Positions 63,801 to 64,000 of a DNA stretch of 64,000 nt are shown in pieces. The stretch lies in assembly GCA_030549495.1 (NCBI GenBank), contig JAUIRK010001041.1, positions 992,001 through 1,056,000 on the forward strand, given 5' to 3'. Made by a program: the position numbers and the translations under genes. The DNA is from Nectonema munidae (taxonomy: Eukaryota; Nematomorpha; Nectonematoida; Nectonematidae). Below the pieces are notes generated by a model. It made no database searches. It was not told the origin of the DNA and saw only the letters and a program-made list of their open reading frames with translations. The first letter of the stretch is position 1, and every line of letters starts with the position of its first letter.

Positions 63801-64000
63801 AGGAATCCGAGTTTCCGAAGCTATCAACAGCAGTTATTTTCACGGTTTGGTAATTGTTGAGGGAGATAACGGCATAACGCGGCTCAAACTCCGTGGTTAT
63901 GGGATTATTGGCAAATCTTGTGGTAGCGATGTATTGGTGATTCACGAAGGAGATATTCGATTCTTCAATTTCATTCACAAAATTGTGTGTGAAAGAGGGT
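3804..64000 (-). CDS. uif: uninflatable-like giant transmembrane EGF/GCC2/HYR/sushi/LamG protein (5' end outside window)
   Basis: A multi-exon gene with 32 exons seen here, given 5' to 3': 63777->64000, 61768-62046, 61093-61307, 59052-59304, 57137-57295, 55696-55863, 55474-55638, 53193-53384, 52291-52423, 41279-41418, 38300-38500, 35657-35890, 34161-34303, 33134-33330, 32953-33077, 30987-31244, 29618-29783, 26058-26223, 24886-25107, 24658-24829, 23546-23686, 23166-23486, 18587-18881, 17171-17358, 16906-17115, 12710-13000, 11574-11735, 7864-8118, 7692-7799, 5284-5383, 4018-4397, 3804-3850. All borders are AG/GT and phases agree throughout, giving 2102 residues in the window. Module order is HYR, sushi, linker, 3 GCC2/GCC3, 14 EGF, LamG/pentraxin-like, HYR, sushi, linker, 4 GCC2/GCC3, 3 EGF, membrane helix, tail. 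In Drosophila, Uninflatable is an apical ectodermal surface protein needed for tracheal inflation and linked to Notch signalling. The family call rests on architecture plus the single membrane helix. The alternative name SVEP1-like fits the ectodomain but not the helix. The signal peptide and first domains lie beyond 64000. Confidence 0.88.
4018..4397 (-). CDS. uif: exon: cytoplasmic tail
   Basis: About 127 residues, phase 2 to 1. No catalytic domain. It is rich in basic, S/T and H/Q residues, with tyrosine clusters in PSYYITYPAS and LHQYRNHAF and the stretch IKSTMRTSKNK. The acceptor TTTTCAG and phase join to the membrane exon are clean. If the donor at 4016-4017 were not used, the frame would end about 15 codons later. 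Confidence 0.8.
4398..5283. other. intron with no recognised element
   Basis: AT-rich intron between tail and membrane exons. I see no repeat, RNA gene or open frame worth calling. Confidence 0.5.
5284..5383 (-). CDS. uif: exon: single transmembrane helix
   Basis: Phase 1 to 2. After ANREKEFK comes a run of about 24 hydrophobic residues (IITGISCAAIF, LIGLIFFIWMM), then C-V-K. The next exon begins with the basic stretch KNKKLKAKTR, which acts as the stop-transfer signal. This places the preceding modules outside the cell and the rest in the cytoplasm. Confidence 0.87.
5475..5760. repeat. CGACTCC-type degenerate repeat and GTGA microsatellite
   Basis: Several GACTCC/GGAGTC words (GCTCGGAGTCGGAGC, TTTCCGACTCC, GACTCCCGACTCCCC) are scattered over about 250 bases, followed by GTGAGTGAGTGAGTG at about 5744-5758. 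A weaker patch of GACTCCAACTCC lies near 35430. Confidence 0.45.
6204..6331 (-). repeat. tRNA-derived SINE, family A copy 1
   Basis: On the minus strand a tRNA-like head reads GGTTGGTTAGATGCTGG, then the B box GGGTTCGATTTC, ending GATGAAAATACC. It matches copies at 8421-8565 (plus) and 22891-23013 (minus) over most of its length. Box A and B spacing fits a pol III promoter. Confidence 0.7.
6791..7083. mobile_element. hAT-type MITE, 293 bp, with 8-bp target duplication
   Basis: Ends CAGGGTTCTTCAACCC and (reverse) CAGGTTTCTTCAACCC, 15 of 16 matching. CTTTAGAG directly flanks both sides (6783-6790 and 7084-7091). No coding capacity. The 8-bp duplication and CAG start are the hAT superfamily signature. 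Confidence 0.88.
7692..7799 (-). CDS. uif: exon: EGF 17 (membrane-proximal)
   Basis: 36 residues, phase 1-1. MCNGFCMNGGICYKD to YCLCGDHHSGSMC, a compact EGF module immediately before the membrane exon. A 64-base intron separates it from EGF 16. Confidence 0.87.
7864..8118 (-). CDS. uif: exon: EGF 15 and EGF 16
   Basis: 85 residues, phase 1-1. TNECENGVAKCHVNASC to NFVGDGFTFC, then DQCRSGRHMCHEKALC to GFNGTGFEC. The G-D-G-F/G-T-G-F ending before the last cysteine is the EGF_3 (thrombospondin/NIDO-type) variant. Confidence 0.9.
8421..8565 (+). repeat. tRNA-derived SINE, family A copy 2
   Basis: GGTTGGTTAGATGCCGG (box A region) and GGGTTCGATCC (box B), about 35 bases apart, followed by a shared non-tRNA body ending GATGAAAACACC. 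Homologous to copies at 6204-6331 and 22891-23013. Confidence 0.72.
9431..11115 (+). pseudogene. broken copy of a multi-copy arthropod gene family with ZAD-like cysteine N-terminus
   Basis: From memory this belongs to a family of uncharacterised proteins found in many copies in insects, spiders and crustaceans. Its function is unknown to me. The first exon (9431-9737) has CYICG, then HICCTTC and CYFC, a paired-cysteine layout resembling ZAD or treble-clef zinc-binding folds. A 55-base GT/AG intron (9738-9792) leads to a Ser/Glu-rich linker and LNDLVKDLNLTKHQSELL. The last block (10432-11115) has CFLCLWNSRD, SDAKLKEGI-VG-QIRQLM, HFLDSHLSFF and VSDEHGERFHKD, ending in a basic tail. The conserved middle, roughly 10.2-10.4 kb, is not one open frame, so this copy is probably inactive. 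It sits in a receptor intron on the opposite strand. I found no terminal inverted repeats. It could be a transposase-derived or other selfish family. Confidence 0.72.
11574..11735 (-). CDS. uif: exon: GCC2/GCC3 module 7
   Basis: 54 residues, phase 1-1. Acceptor CATTTCAG gives PLCQKGHYLEVSLLTCKAC, then PLGYYQNKSEQVSCLRCP and SDCK. Donor GTATGC. Confidence 0.86.
11736..12709. repeat. intron with degenerate AT-rich tandem-like repeat
   Basis: From about 12120 to 12420, short words such as AAATTTG, TTAATTTGTAA and ATTACTACTA recur every 40-60 bases with much drift, suggesting an old tandem array. The rest of the intron shows nothing. Confidence 0.4.
12710..13000 (-). CDS. uif: exon: GCC2/GCC3 modules 5 and 6
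   Basis: 97 residues, phase 1-1. EKCSECDFGYYESGFGSF to CLSCPPEQTT and KCIDECESGKF, then CYKCPKGRYRTRG to CISCPSGFTT and VDCT. Two ephrin-receptor-like modules in one exon. Donor GTAAGT. Confidence 0.88.
13804..13933. mobile_element. piggyBac-type MITE, 130 bp, between TTAA sites
   Basis: Ends CCCTTTCCTGACCAG and (reverse) CCCTTTTGTGACCAG, bounded on both sides by TTAA (13800-13803 and 13934-13937). TTAA targets with CCC-starting inverted ends are the piggyBac signature. No coding sequence. A diverged relative lies at 14811-14905. Confidence 0.82.
14270..14375 (+). repeat. dispersed repeat B, copy 1
   Basis: AATGAATGTATCACCAAATT, then TAGCTA and ACAGAGTAAAGGAAGACAAA, recurs in reverse at about 19930-20035. 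Some frames look coding-like, but I cannot assign a family. Confidence 0.55.
14811..14905. mobile_element. truncated relative of the piggyBac-type MITE
   Basis: TTAA followed by CCCGTTAACGACCAG, then AGACGATAT and AGCAGAAGAT in the same order as the reversed element at 13804-13933. The second inverted end is not found. Confidence 0.6.
15340..15495 (+). pseudogene. LINE reverse-transcriptase C-terminal relic
   Basis: The frames read AYDEQVKGKRRRGRQKMRWK, then, after a shift, KKFGLKESD and RKLWRERIKAIDPQ. This is the usual C-terminal end (G-R-x-K-x-R-W and D-R-x-x-W-R) of a LINE ORF2. At least one frame change. The element is otherwise missing. Confidence 0.68.
15745..15830. repeat. dispersed transposon-end-like repeat
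   Basis: AATTTTGAAAATTGCAAG, then CGCCCCCA and GTGCGCCCCTGGG, matches about 405-452. Reversed, it starts CAGGGGCGCAC, like a hAT-type end. The partner end was not found. Confidence 0.45.
16680..16757 (+). repeat. LINE 3' tail
   Basis: GACACCACAAAACGCCTG, then CTAAATAAATTGAATTGAAT, a short-word repeat (ATTGA/TTGAA) tail like those that end Jockey/CR1-type LINEs. No coding part recognised upstream. Confidence 0.5.
16906..17115 (-). CDS. uif: exon: GCC2/GCC3 module 4
   Basis: 70 residues, phase 1-1. NCAVGTFFNVSTERCEHCP, NTYQDREMELSCKQCPP and KKQCKDICNIGYYFD. An internal GT at about 16978 is not used in this model, because reading through it keeps the complete cysteine pattern. Confidence 0.83.
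17171..17358 (-). CDS. uif: exon: end of second linker and start of second GCC2/GCC3 block
   Basis: Phase 2 to 1. Acceptor TTATAG joins as INSS-NDNIQ. It ends IQFRCKPGQFLQDNTC with donor GTATGC, leading into VNCAVGTFF of the next exon after only 55 bases. Confidence 0.8.
17359..18586. other. AT-rich intron with no recognised element
   Basis: No repeat or RNA gene seen. A minus-strand open frame at 18255-18488 lacks recognisable features. Confidence 0.45.
18587..18881 (-). CDS. uif: exon: first part of second linker, with furin-type site
   Basis: Phase 1 to 2. IQLQYRTRGSC and a likely helix (EIKRQILEKLKKL) mirror the first linker, followed by cysteines in FCVDEHC and VSC. The dibasic motif SSRKKRQS (residues about 1495-1501 of the visible protein; RKKR at 18658-18669) fits the furin rule R-x-K/R-R. 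No such site was seen in the first linker copy. Confidence 0.82.
19930..20035 (-). repeat. dispersed repeat B, copy 2
   Basis: Reverse copy of 14270-14375. It shares the core TTGTCTTCCTTTACTCTGTG and AATTTGGTGATACATTCATT. Confidence 0.55.
20160..21192. repeat. dimeric minisatellite, about 31-bp unit, about 33 copies
   Basis: The unit is built of two similar halves, GGACAAAA-GATTT and CGGCAAAAAGACTTT (about 15 + 16 bases). Variants are mixed (GATTTGCGG, GATTTACGG, GATTTAAGG; CTTCGG, CTTCAG, CTTGGG). A higher-order repeat of about 338 bases is visible: the TTTCAGACAAAATG block near 20395 recurs near 20733 with the same following units. Because 31 is not a multiple of three and stops are few, long artificial open frames run across it on both strands. 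Confidence 0.93.
21865..22770. mobile_element. possible hAT-like element, about 0.9 kb, degraded
   Basis: Ends TAGTGATCC and (reverse) TAGTGTTTC. Both are followed by CCCGGGA-like words: CCCGGAAAAC and ACCGGGATCCC on the left, CCCGGGAAATCC and ACGGG on the right. No target duplication seen. An AAT microsatellite lies inside at about 21926-21942. Family assignment is tentative. Confidence 0.35.
22891..23013 (-). repeat. tRNA-derived SINE, family A copy 3
   Basis: The reverse strand carries GGGTTCGATCC (box B) and a decayed box A, with the same TGAAAATCCC tail region as the other two copies. More diverged than copies at 6204 and 8421. Confidence 0.62.
23166..23486 (-). CDS. uif: exon: end of second HYR domain and second sushi-like domain
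   Basis: 107 residues, phase 1-1. YIATDYSGNSNVCSFFISV ends the HYR. A sushi-like unit follows, with cysteines in DCNKLP, LDCGFW, SYCFIRC, FTCRV and PHCS. The order repeats that of the two first exons in the window. Confidence 0.85.
23546..23686 (-). CDS. uif: exon: N-terminal half of second HYR domain
   Basis: 47 residues, phase 1-1. PPKITYCPPNIFV followed by VSWDEVTFSDNFGI is the typical HYR opening (P-x-I-x-x-C-P and W-x-x-P/V-x-F-x-D-N). Completed by the next exon across a 59-base intron. Confidence 0.87.
23687..24657. other. AT-rich intron
   Basis: Contains an ATT microsatellite at about 24064-24085. Nothing else recognised. Confidence 0.5.
24658..24829 (-). CDS. uif: exon: cysteine-bearing segment after LamG
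   Basis: Phase 0 to 1. It contains SDCNQTPTLYDGLVLQWNAY, then STCAKANCKYSNSKKSSC. The DGLVLQW stretch looks like the closing part of the pentraxin-like unit. The four following cysteines are not assigned to a named domain. Confidence 0.75.
24886..25107 (-). CDS. uif: exon: end of LamG/pentraxin-like domain
   Basis: 74 residues, phase 0-0. NGTIDVFFDNVRI corresponds to the G-x-i-x-v-y-v-D strand. FRGYISKVNMWSTLLDY is the G-x-i-x-x-v-x-i-W end strand of the pentraxin/LamG fold. Donor GTAAAA, followed by a 56-base intron. Confidence 0.8.
25108..26057. other. AT-rich intron
   Basis: No recognised repeat or gene. Confidence 0.5.
26058..26223 (-). CDS. uif: exon: middle of LamG/pentraxin-like domain
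   Basis: Phase 2 to 0. YENRFDHQEVVMRISEKG is followed by LNDGFWHNLILTWTYL, matching the W-H-x-L-x-x-T-W strand of LamG/pentraxin domains. I placed the donor at GTATCA so that the next exon continues NGTIDVFFD. The exact donor is slightly less sure than others. Confidence 0.75.
26480..26690 (+). pseudogene. degraded LINE reverse-transcriptase fragment
   Basis: Short frames read SSGVPQLFNVYIND (RT block B, usually S-G-V-P-Q-G-S with N-x-Y-I-N-D), then AADNCVW where Y-A-D-D would stand, and ISDNTLKIKT. Heavily decayed, with several stops. Confidence 0.5.
28154..28262 (+). repeat. dispersed repeat C, copy 1
   Basis: TTTCAAGGTCATAAAAA, then AAATTTAATTTTAGAAAAAT and ATGTCAATT, is matched with drift at 38778-38888 in the same orientation. 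Class unknown. Confidence 0.5.
28357..28712. mobile_element. MITE, 356 bp, with 22-bp inverted ends
   Basis: Left end GTAAACACTCACGTTTAATC and reversed right end GTAAACACTCGTGTTTAATC continue for two more matching bases, 21 of 22 identical. No clear target duplication, so the superfamily is open. A second MITE begins nine bases beyond its right end. Confidence 0.7.
28721..28895. mobile_element. hAT-type MITE, 175 bp, with G-tracts and perfect 8-bp target duplication
   Basis: Perfect 14-bp inverted ends CAGTGGCGTAGCCA (28721-28734 and 28882-28895) are flanked by GATTATTG on both sides (28713-28720 and 28896-28903). The interior is dominated by three long G runs and their C-rich end. Intact ends and duplication suggest a recent insertion. 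Confidence 0.92.
29061..29379. mobile_element. older hAT-type MITE, 319 bp
   Basis: Ends CGGTGGTTCTCAACC and (reverse) CAGTAGTTCTCATTG. Flanks GTTTATAC and GTTTAGAG match at 5 of 8, as expected of a decayed duplication. Confidence 0.65.
29618..29783 (-). CDS. uif: exon: start of laminin-G/pentraxin-like domain
   Basis: Phase 1 to 2. SLTLSLWVKFKFENDSGNF resembles the first core strands of LamG/pentraxin folds (x-S-x-W-V-K). An acceptor ending GAATAG and donor GTTTTT frame it. A longer open frame extends past the donor but adds nothing domain-like. Confidence 0.78.
30242..30473. mobile_element. palindromic MITE family D, copy 1
   Basis: Two arms of about 78 bases (30259-30338 and 30395-30472) are inverted copies: AAACAAACTTTCAAAAGAAA outside, ATTCAATATTT then GACCTTACGGT inside. 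The copy at 37909-38090 shares the left arm and flank AATAAGTATA. Confidence 0.8.
30987..31244 (-). CDS. uif: exon: EGF 13 and EGF 14
   Basis: 86 residues, phase 1-1. GICEINLCENNAECRI to GFEGAYCE, then DDCSKVNTCSPLSVC to FNLTGSSC. This is the end of the 14-module EGF run before the LamG-like region. Confidence 0.9.
31245..32952. other. AT-rich intron with CGAAAT/CCGAAAT words
   Basis: About 31265-31320 and 31560-31600 contain repeated GAAATAAACCGAAAT-like words. A related patch lies near 32625. Otherwise nothing recognised. Confidence 0.4.
32953..33077 (-). CDS. uif: exon: end of EGF 11 and EGF 12
   Basis: Phase 2 to 1. CRAGYNGKDCGEK closes EGF 11. DLCLGNPCINNGVCSQ to NCSCPQ opens EGF 12, finished by DFYGSGCE in the next exon. 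Confidence 0.87.
33134..33330 (-). CDS. uif: exon: EGF 10 and start of EGF 11
   Basis: Phase 0 to 2. INDCEINPCLNRGQCVDL to GWSGKRCE, then NLCQESKLCKNDATCF to NDFYCS, completed by the next exon after a 56-base intron. Confidence 0.87.
33331..34160. other. intron with no recognised element
   Basis: A plus-strand open frame at 33720-33929 has no recognisable feature. No repeats seen. Confidence 0.45.
34161..34303 (-). CDS. uif: exon: EGF 9
   Basis: Phase 1 to 0. KNCEINFDDCDPNPC closes EGF 8 and opens EGF 9, which runs to CLCKNGYTGKKCEVQF. The fourth cysteine region reads SVNGSYLCED rather than the usual NGGxC, a small spacing difference. Confidence 0.83.
34729..34800 (+). repeat. tRNA-like SINE head
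   Basis: AGATGGTATAGTGTTGTAAG resembles a box A region and GGGTTCGATTCC is a perfect box B about 40 bases later. There is no proper cloverleaf, so I call it a SINE-type relic, not a tRNA gene. Confidence 0.5.
35657..35890 (-). CDS. uif: exon: EGF 7 and EGF 8
   Basis: 78 residues, phase 1-1. VNDCITNPCKNRGQCVDE to GYRGHTC, then VDECTALEDPCQNGGKC to CLLGTSG. VDEC with a later aromatic residue suggests calcium binding. Donor GTAAGT. Confidence 0.9.
36994..37640 (+). pseudogene. LINE reverse-transcriptase relic with YADE in place of YADD
   Basis: The frame from 36994 reads ILYADETVSISETEEELKK and FDININIEKTQCIKI, the RT catalytic block C and the following palm segment, with the second catalytic aspartate replaced by glutamate. 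After stops and frame changes, 37326-37658 gives WPVLKYGSETW and KLAFVGHVMRGS from the C-terminal region. Inactive. Confidence 0.72.
37909..38090. mobile_element. palindromic MITE family D, copy 2
   Basis: Shares AAACAAACTTTCAAAAGAAA, GGATTCAATATTTCGACC and TTATCAAGAGTATGAA with 30242-30473. Here the inner stem TCTTTATCAAGAGTATGA is present on both sides, while the right outer arm is missing. Confidence 0.72.
38300..38500 (-). CDS. uif: exon: EGF 5 and EGF 6
   Basis: 67 residues, phase 1-1. DDCSEKPCLHDAECTD to GFTGKRCE is followed by QLCDPHPCNNGTCIE to CPLGFVG. The last EGF is closed by VNCE in the next exon. Confidence 0.9.
38501..41278. repeat. long AT-rich intron with repeat C copy 2 and TTAG-type repeats
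   Basis: 38778-38888 is a second copy of repeat C (28154-28262). At about 40000-40085 the words TTAGTTAG and GTTAGCTAGTTAG form a degenerate microsatellite; a similar patch lies at about 53600-53665. The rest shows nothing. Confidence 0.5.
41279..41418 (-). CDS. uif: exon: end of EGF 3 and EGF 4
   Basis: Acceptor TTTCAG, phase 2 in and phase 1 out. It encodes CNETVDSCKNDPFLCENG, then GTCVSGAWDRYHCLCPDGW and a final GPRC. It stands alone between two large repeat-filled introns. Confidence 0.87.
42244..43896 (+). CDS. LINE ORF2 reverse transcriptase (N-terminal endonuclease missing)
   Basis: 550 open codons. A linker with RYKIRMKPWISFEV precedes the RT domain. Block 1-2: VDNYRPISLVPALSKVFERV and QFGFRKDYST. 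Block A: LLFFDMSKAFDSVNH. Block B: IRSGVPQGSVLSPLLFSLYV. Block C: VLYADDF, with both catalytic aspartates kept. Later comes KFNLLGLVLDNKLSFSHHV, the thumb-side segment of Jockey/CR1-type enzymes. The frame then shifts once near 43840-43870; the natural continuation is the next entry. The first codon of the open frame is not a real start, because the upstream endonuclease half is gone. Confidence 0.85.
   Translation: MVLPLSFDNPDKPFSSLTHVIKSSVEASTRIDHKIINRYKIRMKPWISFEVINLIKARDTMFKKMKIYKCSERSLQLRCTSKYISLRNLIKYKVRLLKESYYGNLFTKHSSIQETWSIVNKTLKNPQTRSITLREGDTLIDNDYLVAEKLNAYFSRACSNVPNNFTHESSYAYDDGSFSFINVDSVGVLNEINKIKSSHSCDIYGISTYHIKLIGTAVSEFLAMAINSAFRHCIFPSILKTHKVIPLWKKEDRRDVDNYRPISLVPALSKVFERVILTQLEGHILQNKLVHKHQFGFRKDYSTEILHSFLIEELVSSLEKKEDMVLLFFDMSKAFDSVNHSLLIQKLSKSRISKNSLSLLCSYLSARKQCVSVNNSLSSFTPIRSGVPQGSVLSPLLFSLYVNDIFDVSSIFSFVLYADDFCGYFPLSCIKKDNCININMFLYNLNLFYAWCTNNDLKINYVKSKAMVVSMKNSVNEDFLSKARFNIVNKFNLLGLVLDNKLSFSHHVNMVSNKLSQIIGVFHRTKHIFLRISSSFFTKLCSCHTFSIAS
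43869..44357 (+). CDS. C-terminal part of the same LINE ORF2, other frame
   Basis: About 160 codons: PHIQYSLINWYPSGKNRIE, ILQKRALRNVFNL, VFKIHYLLKLNDLFNLKVA, then a terminal C-x4-C-x2-C patch (CDRNCYVC). This is the usual C-terminal domain following the RT in this LINE group. It overlaps the previous frame because of a single frameshift. Confidence 0.78.
   Translation: MPHIQYSLINWYPSGKNRIEILQKRALRNVFNLKYNSHTEPVFKIHYLLKLNDLFNLKVACFLHKNINNRPHGLFSKFLQYNDNIKHETRKAHDPLPVFFRLSTSTVSVRYKTNLLHKQFPFLFQDPSLSVKTFKKIWKNFFISSYSHYTYCDRNCYVCSTS
44848..44985 (+). repeat. dispersed repeat with GGTTGGTTGG head, copy 2
   Basis: GGTTGGTTGGTTGGTTGG then AGATATCAAAGCC and GCTCG, as at 3460-3605. It is followed by G-rich runs (about 44940-44965). 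Confidence 0.55.
45296..45744. mobile_element. non-autonomous DNA transposon, 449 bp, 8-bp target duplication, internally iterated end motif
   Basis: Inverted ends GGATCATATGAAGAA then TAACCACCCC or CAACCACCCC (27 bp, nearly identical) are flanked by GAATTTAT at 45288-45295 and 45745-45752. GAAGAA followed by NN-ACCACCC or CCACCC repeats internally at about 45344, 45373, 45664 and 45695. A GG start with an 8-bp duplication fits Merlin-like elements, but hAT is possible. No coding frame. Confidence 0.87.
45995..46052. repeat. ATA/CTA trinucleotide microsatellite
   Basis: AATAATAATAATA followed by CTACTACTACTACTACTA, ending in a diverged ACCAATACTACT. Confidence 0.9.
46325..47020. repeat. tandem duplication, 347-bp unit
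   Basis: TATACTCTTTGTGG starts copy 1 at 46325 and copy 2 at 46672. Both continue with TTTTATGTGAGGTCAGT, TTCACAAAGGTA and TTTTATGGGTCAGTAGTA in order. A partial third copy (GGTCAGTATAATGTTTTTCT onward) lies at about 47661-47752, after about 640 bases of other sequence. Confidence 0.82.
48009..48153. repeat. diverged outlying copy of the palindrome's 161-bp unit
   Basis: GAGGTAGCAAAATATGAACA through CAAATTGCAAAGTATAGGTA matches the repeat unit of the right palindrome arm (49342-49502) in the same orientation, with several differences. It lies outside the palindrome and is older. Confidence 0.75.
48281..50056. repeat. 1776-bp palindrome: 857-bp inverted arms, 62-bp spacer (foldback-like)
   Basis: Arms 48281-49137 and 49200-50056 are exact inverted copies wherever I compared them. 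Each arm holds nine tandem 28-bp units (ATCTCCAACCTGTATACTAC + GATGATTC) at its outer edge, a unique stretch with CGGGGAGACGATGCTAC, two more units, then two to three tandem 161-bp units. The innermost arm end is CGTTGGCTCCCCTTACTTTT. No target duplication is evident. Structure resembles Foldback elements, whose long inverted ends consist of short tandem repeats. Confidence 0.9.
50590..51180 (+). pseudogene. LINE reverse-transcriptase C-terminal fragment
   Basis: The open frame 50769-51062 reads MRMLRIMCKFNLKDKIS, IQRLRWFGHVNRRPS and KIKGRPKMTWIEIVKKEMSK, the C-terminal region of the same LINE group as 3000-3235. An ATT microsatellite follows at 51164-51186 as a likely tail. The RT core is absent. 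Confidence 0.73.
52291..52423 (-). CDS. uif: exon: end of EGF 2 and EGF 3
   Basis: Enters in phase 1 to complete GYSGYRCE, then carries a third EGF, DLCADEVRCPEKSMC through CLCRSGWTG. It ends in phase 2. The next exon, almost 11 kb away, supplies the missing base and the last cysteine (GRF-CNE), so no exon is missing between them. Confidence 0.82.
52424..53192. other. intron with no recognised element
   Basis: AT-rich, without visible repeats or genes. Confidence 0.5.
53193..53384 (-). CDS. uif: exon: EGF-like modules 1 and start of 2
   Basis: 64 residues, phase 1-1. The first EGF is CSKECLNGGECKVF with CACLAGFNGSLC. The second begins DIDECDGEPCYNGATC, a calcium-binding EGF signature (D-I-D-E-C), and is completed in the next exon. 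Confidence 0.9.
53385..55473. other. AT-rich intron
   Basis: A TTAG-type patch at about 53600-53665 resembles 40000-40085. An open frame at 53944-54150 has no recognisable feature. Nothing else. Confidence 0.45.
55474..55638 (-). CDS. uif: exon: GCC2/GCC3 module 3
   Basis: 55 residues, phase 1-1: SCSKGDFSVTGLKPCTKCP, then NHYQNASF, CQECPDGT and NECIK. A longer open frame lies over these bases in another register but lacks the cysteine pattern and does not match the splice phases. Confidence 0.87.
55696..55863 (-). CDS. uif: exon: GCC2/GCC3 module 2
   Basis: 56 residues, phase 1-1. It begins ICPAGTFSPT and continues CQKCPFNSYS, then ECVRCERN and SDCR. The donor is GTACTA. Only 57 bases separate it from the next exon. 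Confidence 0.87.
55985..56062 (-). repeat. tRNA-like SINE relic, family E copy 1
   Basis: On the minus strand, CCTTCGATTCCTGATCGTG is a box B region shared with 60235-60332 (GGTTCGATTCCTGATTGTG). The box A area is decayed. Confidence 0.45.
57137..57295 (-). CDS. uif: exon: GCC2/GCC3 (ephrin-receptor-like) module 1
   Basis: 53 residues, phase 1-1. It shows the family pattern C-x2-CPxG followed by CEPCPLGHYQNESG, C-YSCP and a final DC, as in the cysteine-rich modules of ephrin receptors and SVEP1-type proteins. Confidence 0.87.
57296..59051. repeat. AT-rich intron with a small hairpin element
   Basis: About 58635-58736 forms an imperfect inverted repeat (GTAATCCTTTACTATCC with TACGTCAATT against ATTGACGTGACCGGATGG with TAGAGAATTAC), probably an old MITE. 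The remainder shows nothing. Confidence 0.5.
59052..59304 (-). CDS. uif: exon: second half of first linker and start of GCC2/GCC3 block
   Basis: Enters in phase 0 after ATGCAG and ends C-G|GTGAGT. The last residues, VCPQGNIVIQQNGVPIC, lead into the first ephrin-receptor-like module. A shorter open frame over the same bases is a shadow, because only this frame joins both neighbours in phase. Confidence 0.8.
59955..60165. repeat. short inverted repeat enclosing CTAAC-rich sequence
   Basis: AATTGGTCGAATGC near 59965 and its reverse near 60147 enclose ACTAACTCTA/CTAACAC words. A similar CTAACC-rich patch occurs at about 990-1045. Possible old MITE. Confidence 0.4.
60235..60332 (-). repeat. tRNA-like SINE, family E copy 2
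   Basis: Minus strand: ATAGCCTAGTGGCGGAAGCG (box A region) and GGGTTCGATTCC (box B), about 35 bases apart. The body continues CTGATTGTGACTTTCGCTAC. Not a functional tRNA by eye, because the acceptor stem does not close. Confidence 0.6.
61093..61307 (-). CDS. uif: exon: first half of first sushi-to-GCC2 linker
   Basis: About 72 residues that I do not recognise as a named domain. A short hydrophobic strand (ILTLTLFYTS) is followed by a cysteine and a likely helix (VCIEEYKKTLNSTLNEIL), then a second cysteine (KECTVGN). The region aligns by eye with exon 18587-18881 in the second half of the protein. Acceptor CTTAG, donor GTAAGT, phase 1 to 0. Confidence 0.8.
61308..61767. other. intron with no recognised element
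   Basis: AT-rich, nothing seen. Confidence 0.5.
61768..62046 (-). CDS. uif: exon: sushi/CCP domain
   Basis: Residues about 75-167 of the visible protein. Cysteines sit in ENCVDW, KICNFV, CIITC, TYTC and PECVK, with aromatic and glycine residues spaced as in sushi (complement control) domains. Phase 1 at both ends, as usual for a shuffled extracellular module. The acceptor ends TTGGAAG and the donor is GTAACT. Confidence 0.85.
63041..63400 (+). mobile_element. possible LTR-type retroelement fossil (Copia-like), fragment
   Basis: A segment starting TGTGTTAATATTATGCC, with a TATAATAAAG signal near 63330, is followed by TTCAGAGCGGGATC, which resembles the start of a Copia-type primer-binding region. 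No protein domains, partner repeat or target duplication were found. It looks like a broken, old fragment, and the call is weak. Confidence 0.25.
63777..64000 (-). CDS. uif: exon: C-terminal part of first HYR domain (partial at window edge)
   Basis: The frame is open to the window edge. It contains ITAVDSFGNSDSCTYEV, the usual end of a hyalin-repeat (HYR) domain with its A-D-x-x-G-N and C-x-y/f-x-V signature. The donor is C|GTATGC, phase 1. Joining to the next exon makes a proline codon and reads straight into the sushi domain. Confidence 0.85.

Overview
The window is an AT-rich animal genomic segment, most likely from an arthropod and possibly a copepod-type crustacean. That guess rests on the receptor family, the AT bias, the mix of 55-64 nt introns with multi-kilobase introns, and the heavy load of LINE, SINE and DNA-transposon remnants. 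The species cannot be proven from the sequence.

One very large gene on the minus strand fills almost the whole window. I could follow 31 consecutive internal exons from the right edge (64000) down to 4018, each with AG/GT borders and matching phases, plus a probable terminal exon ending in a stop at 3804. Joined, they encode about 2102 residues of a protein whose N-terminus lies beyond base 64000. The order is: HYR end, sushi, an unrecognised cysteine-bearing linker, 3 GCC2/GCC3 (ephrin-receptor-like) modules, 14 EGF-like modules, a laminin-G/pentraxin-like domain, a second HYR, a second sushi-like module, a second copy of the linker with a furin-type RKKR site, 4 more GCC2/GCC3 modules, 3 EGF-like modules, one membrane helix and a cytoplasmic tail of about 140 residues. 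This matches the arthropod Uninflatable (Uif) family of apical transmembrane proteins, often auto-named SVEP1-like, although SVEP1 itself is secreted.

Layout, left to right. 1-3.8 kb lies downstream of the gene and holds repeat and LINE relics. 3.8-8.1 kb holds the tail, membrane and last EGF exons. The 8.1-11.6 kb intron holds a SINE and a broken copy of a multi-copy arthropod gene family with a ZAD-like cysteine N-terminus. 11.6-18.9 kb holds the second GCC2/GCC3 block, with piggyBac-type MITEs in the intervening intron. 18.9-23.2 kb is an intron with a roughly 1-kb dimeric minisatellite and a hAT-like element. 23.2-29.8 kb holds the second sushi/HYR and LamG exons, with several hAT-type MITEs. 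31-53.4 kb holds the EGF exons. Their 10.9-kb intron (41.4-52.3 kb) carries a nearly complete Jockey/CR1-type LINE, a MITE with an 8-bp target duplication, a degenerate satellite block and a 1.78-kb palindrome with 857-bp arms. 55.4-64 kb holds the first GCC2/GCC3, linker, sushi and HYR exons.

The gene exons make one surface protein. The other coding pieces are transposable-element or multi-copy-family sequences inside its introns. The most unusual items are the near-perfect foldback palindrome, the duplicated HYR-sushi-linker-GCC2 module with its unnamed linker, and the furin-type site in the second linker.
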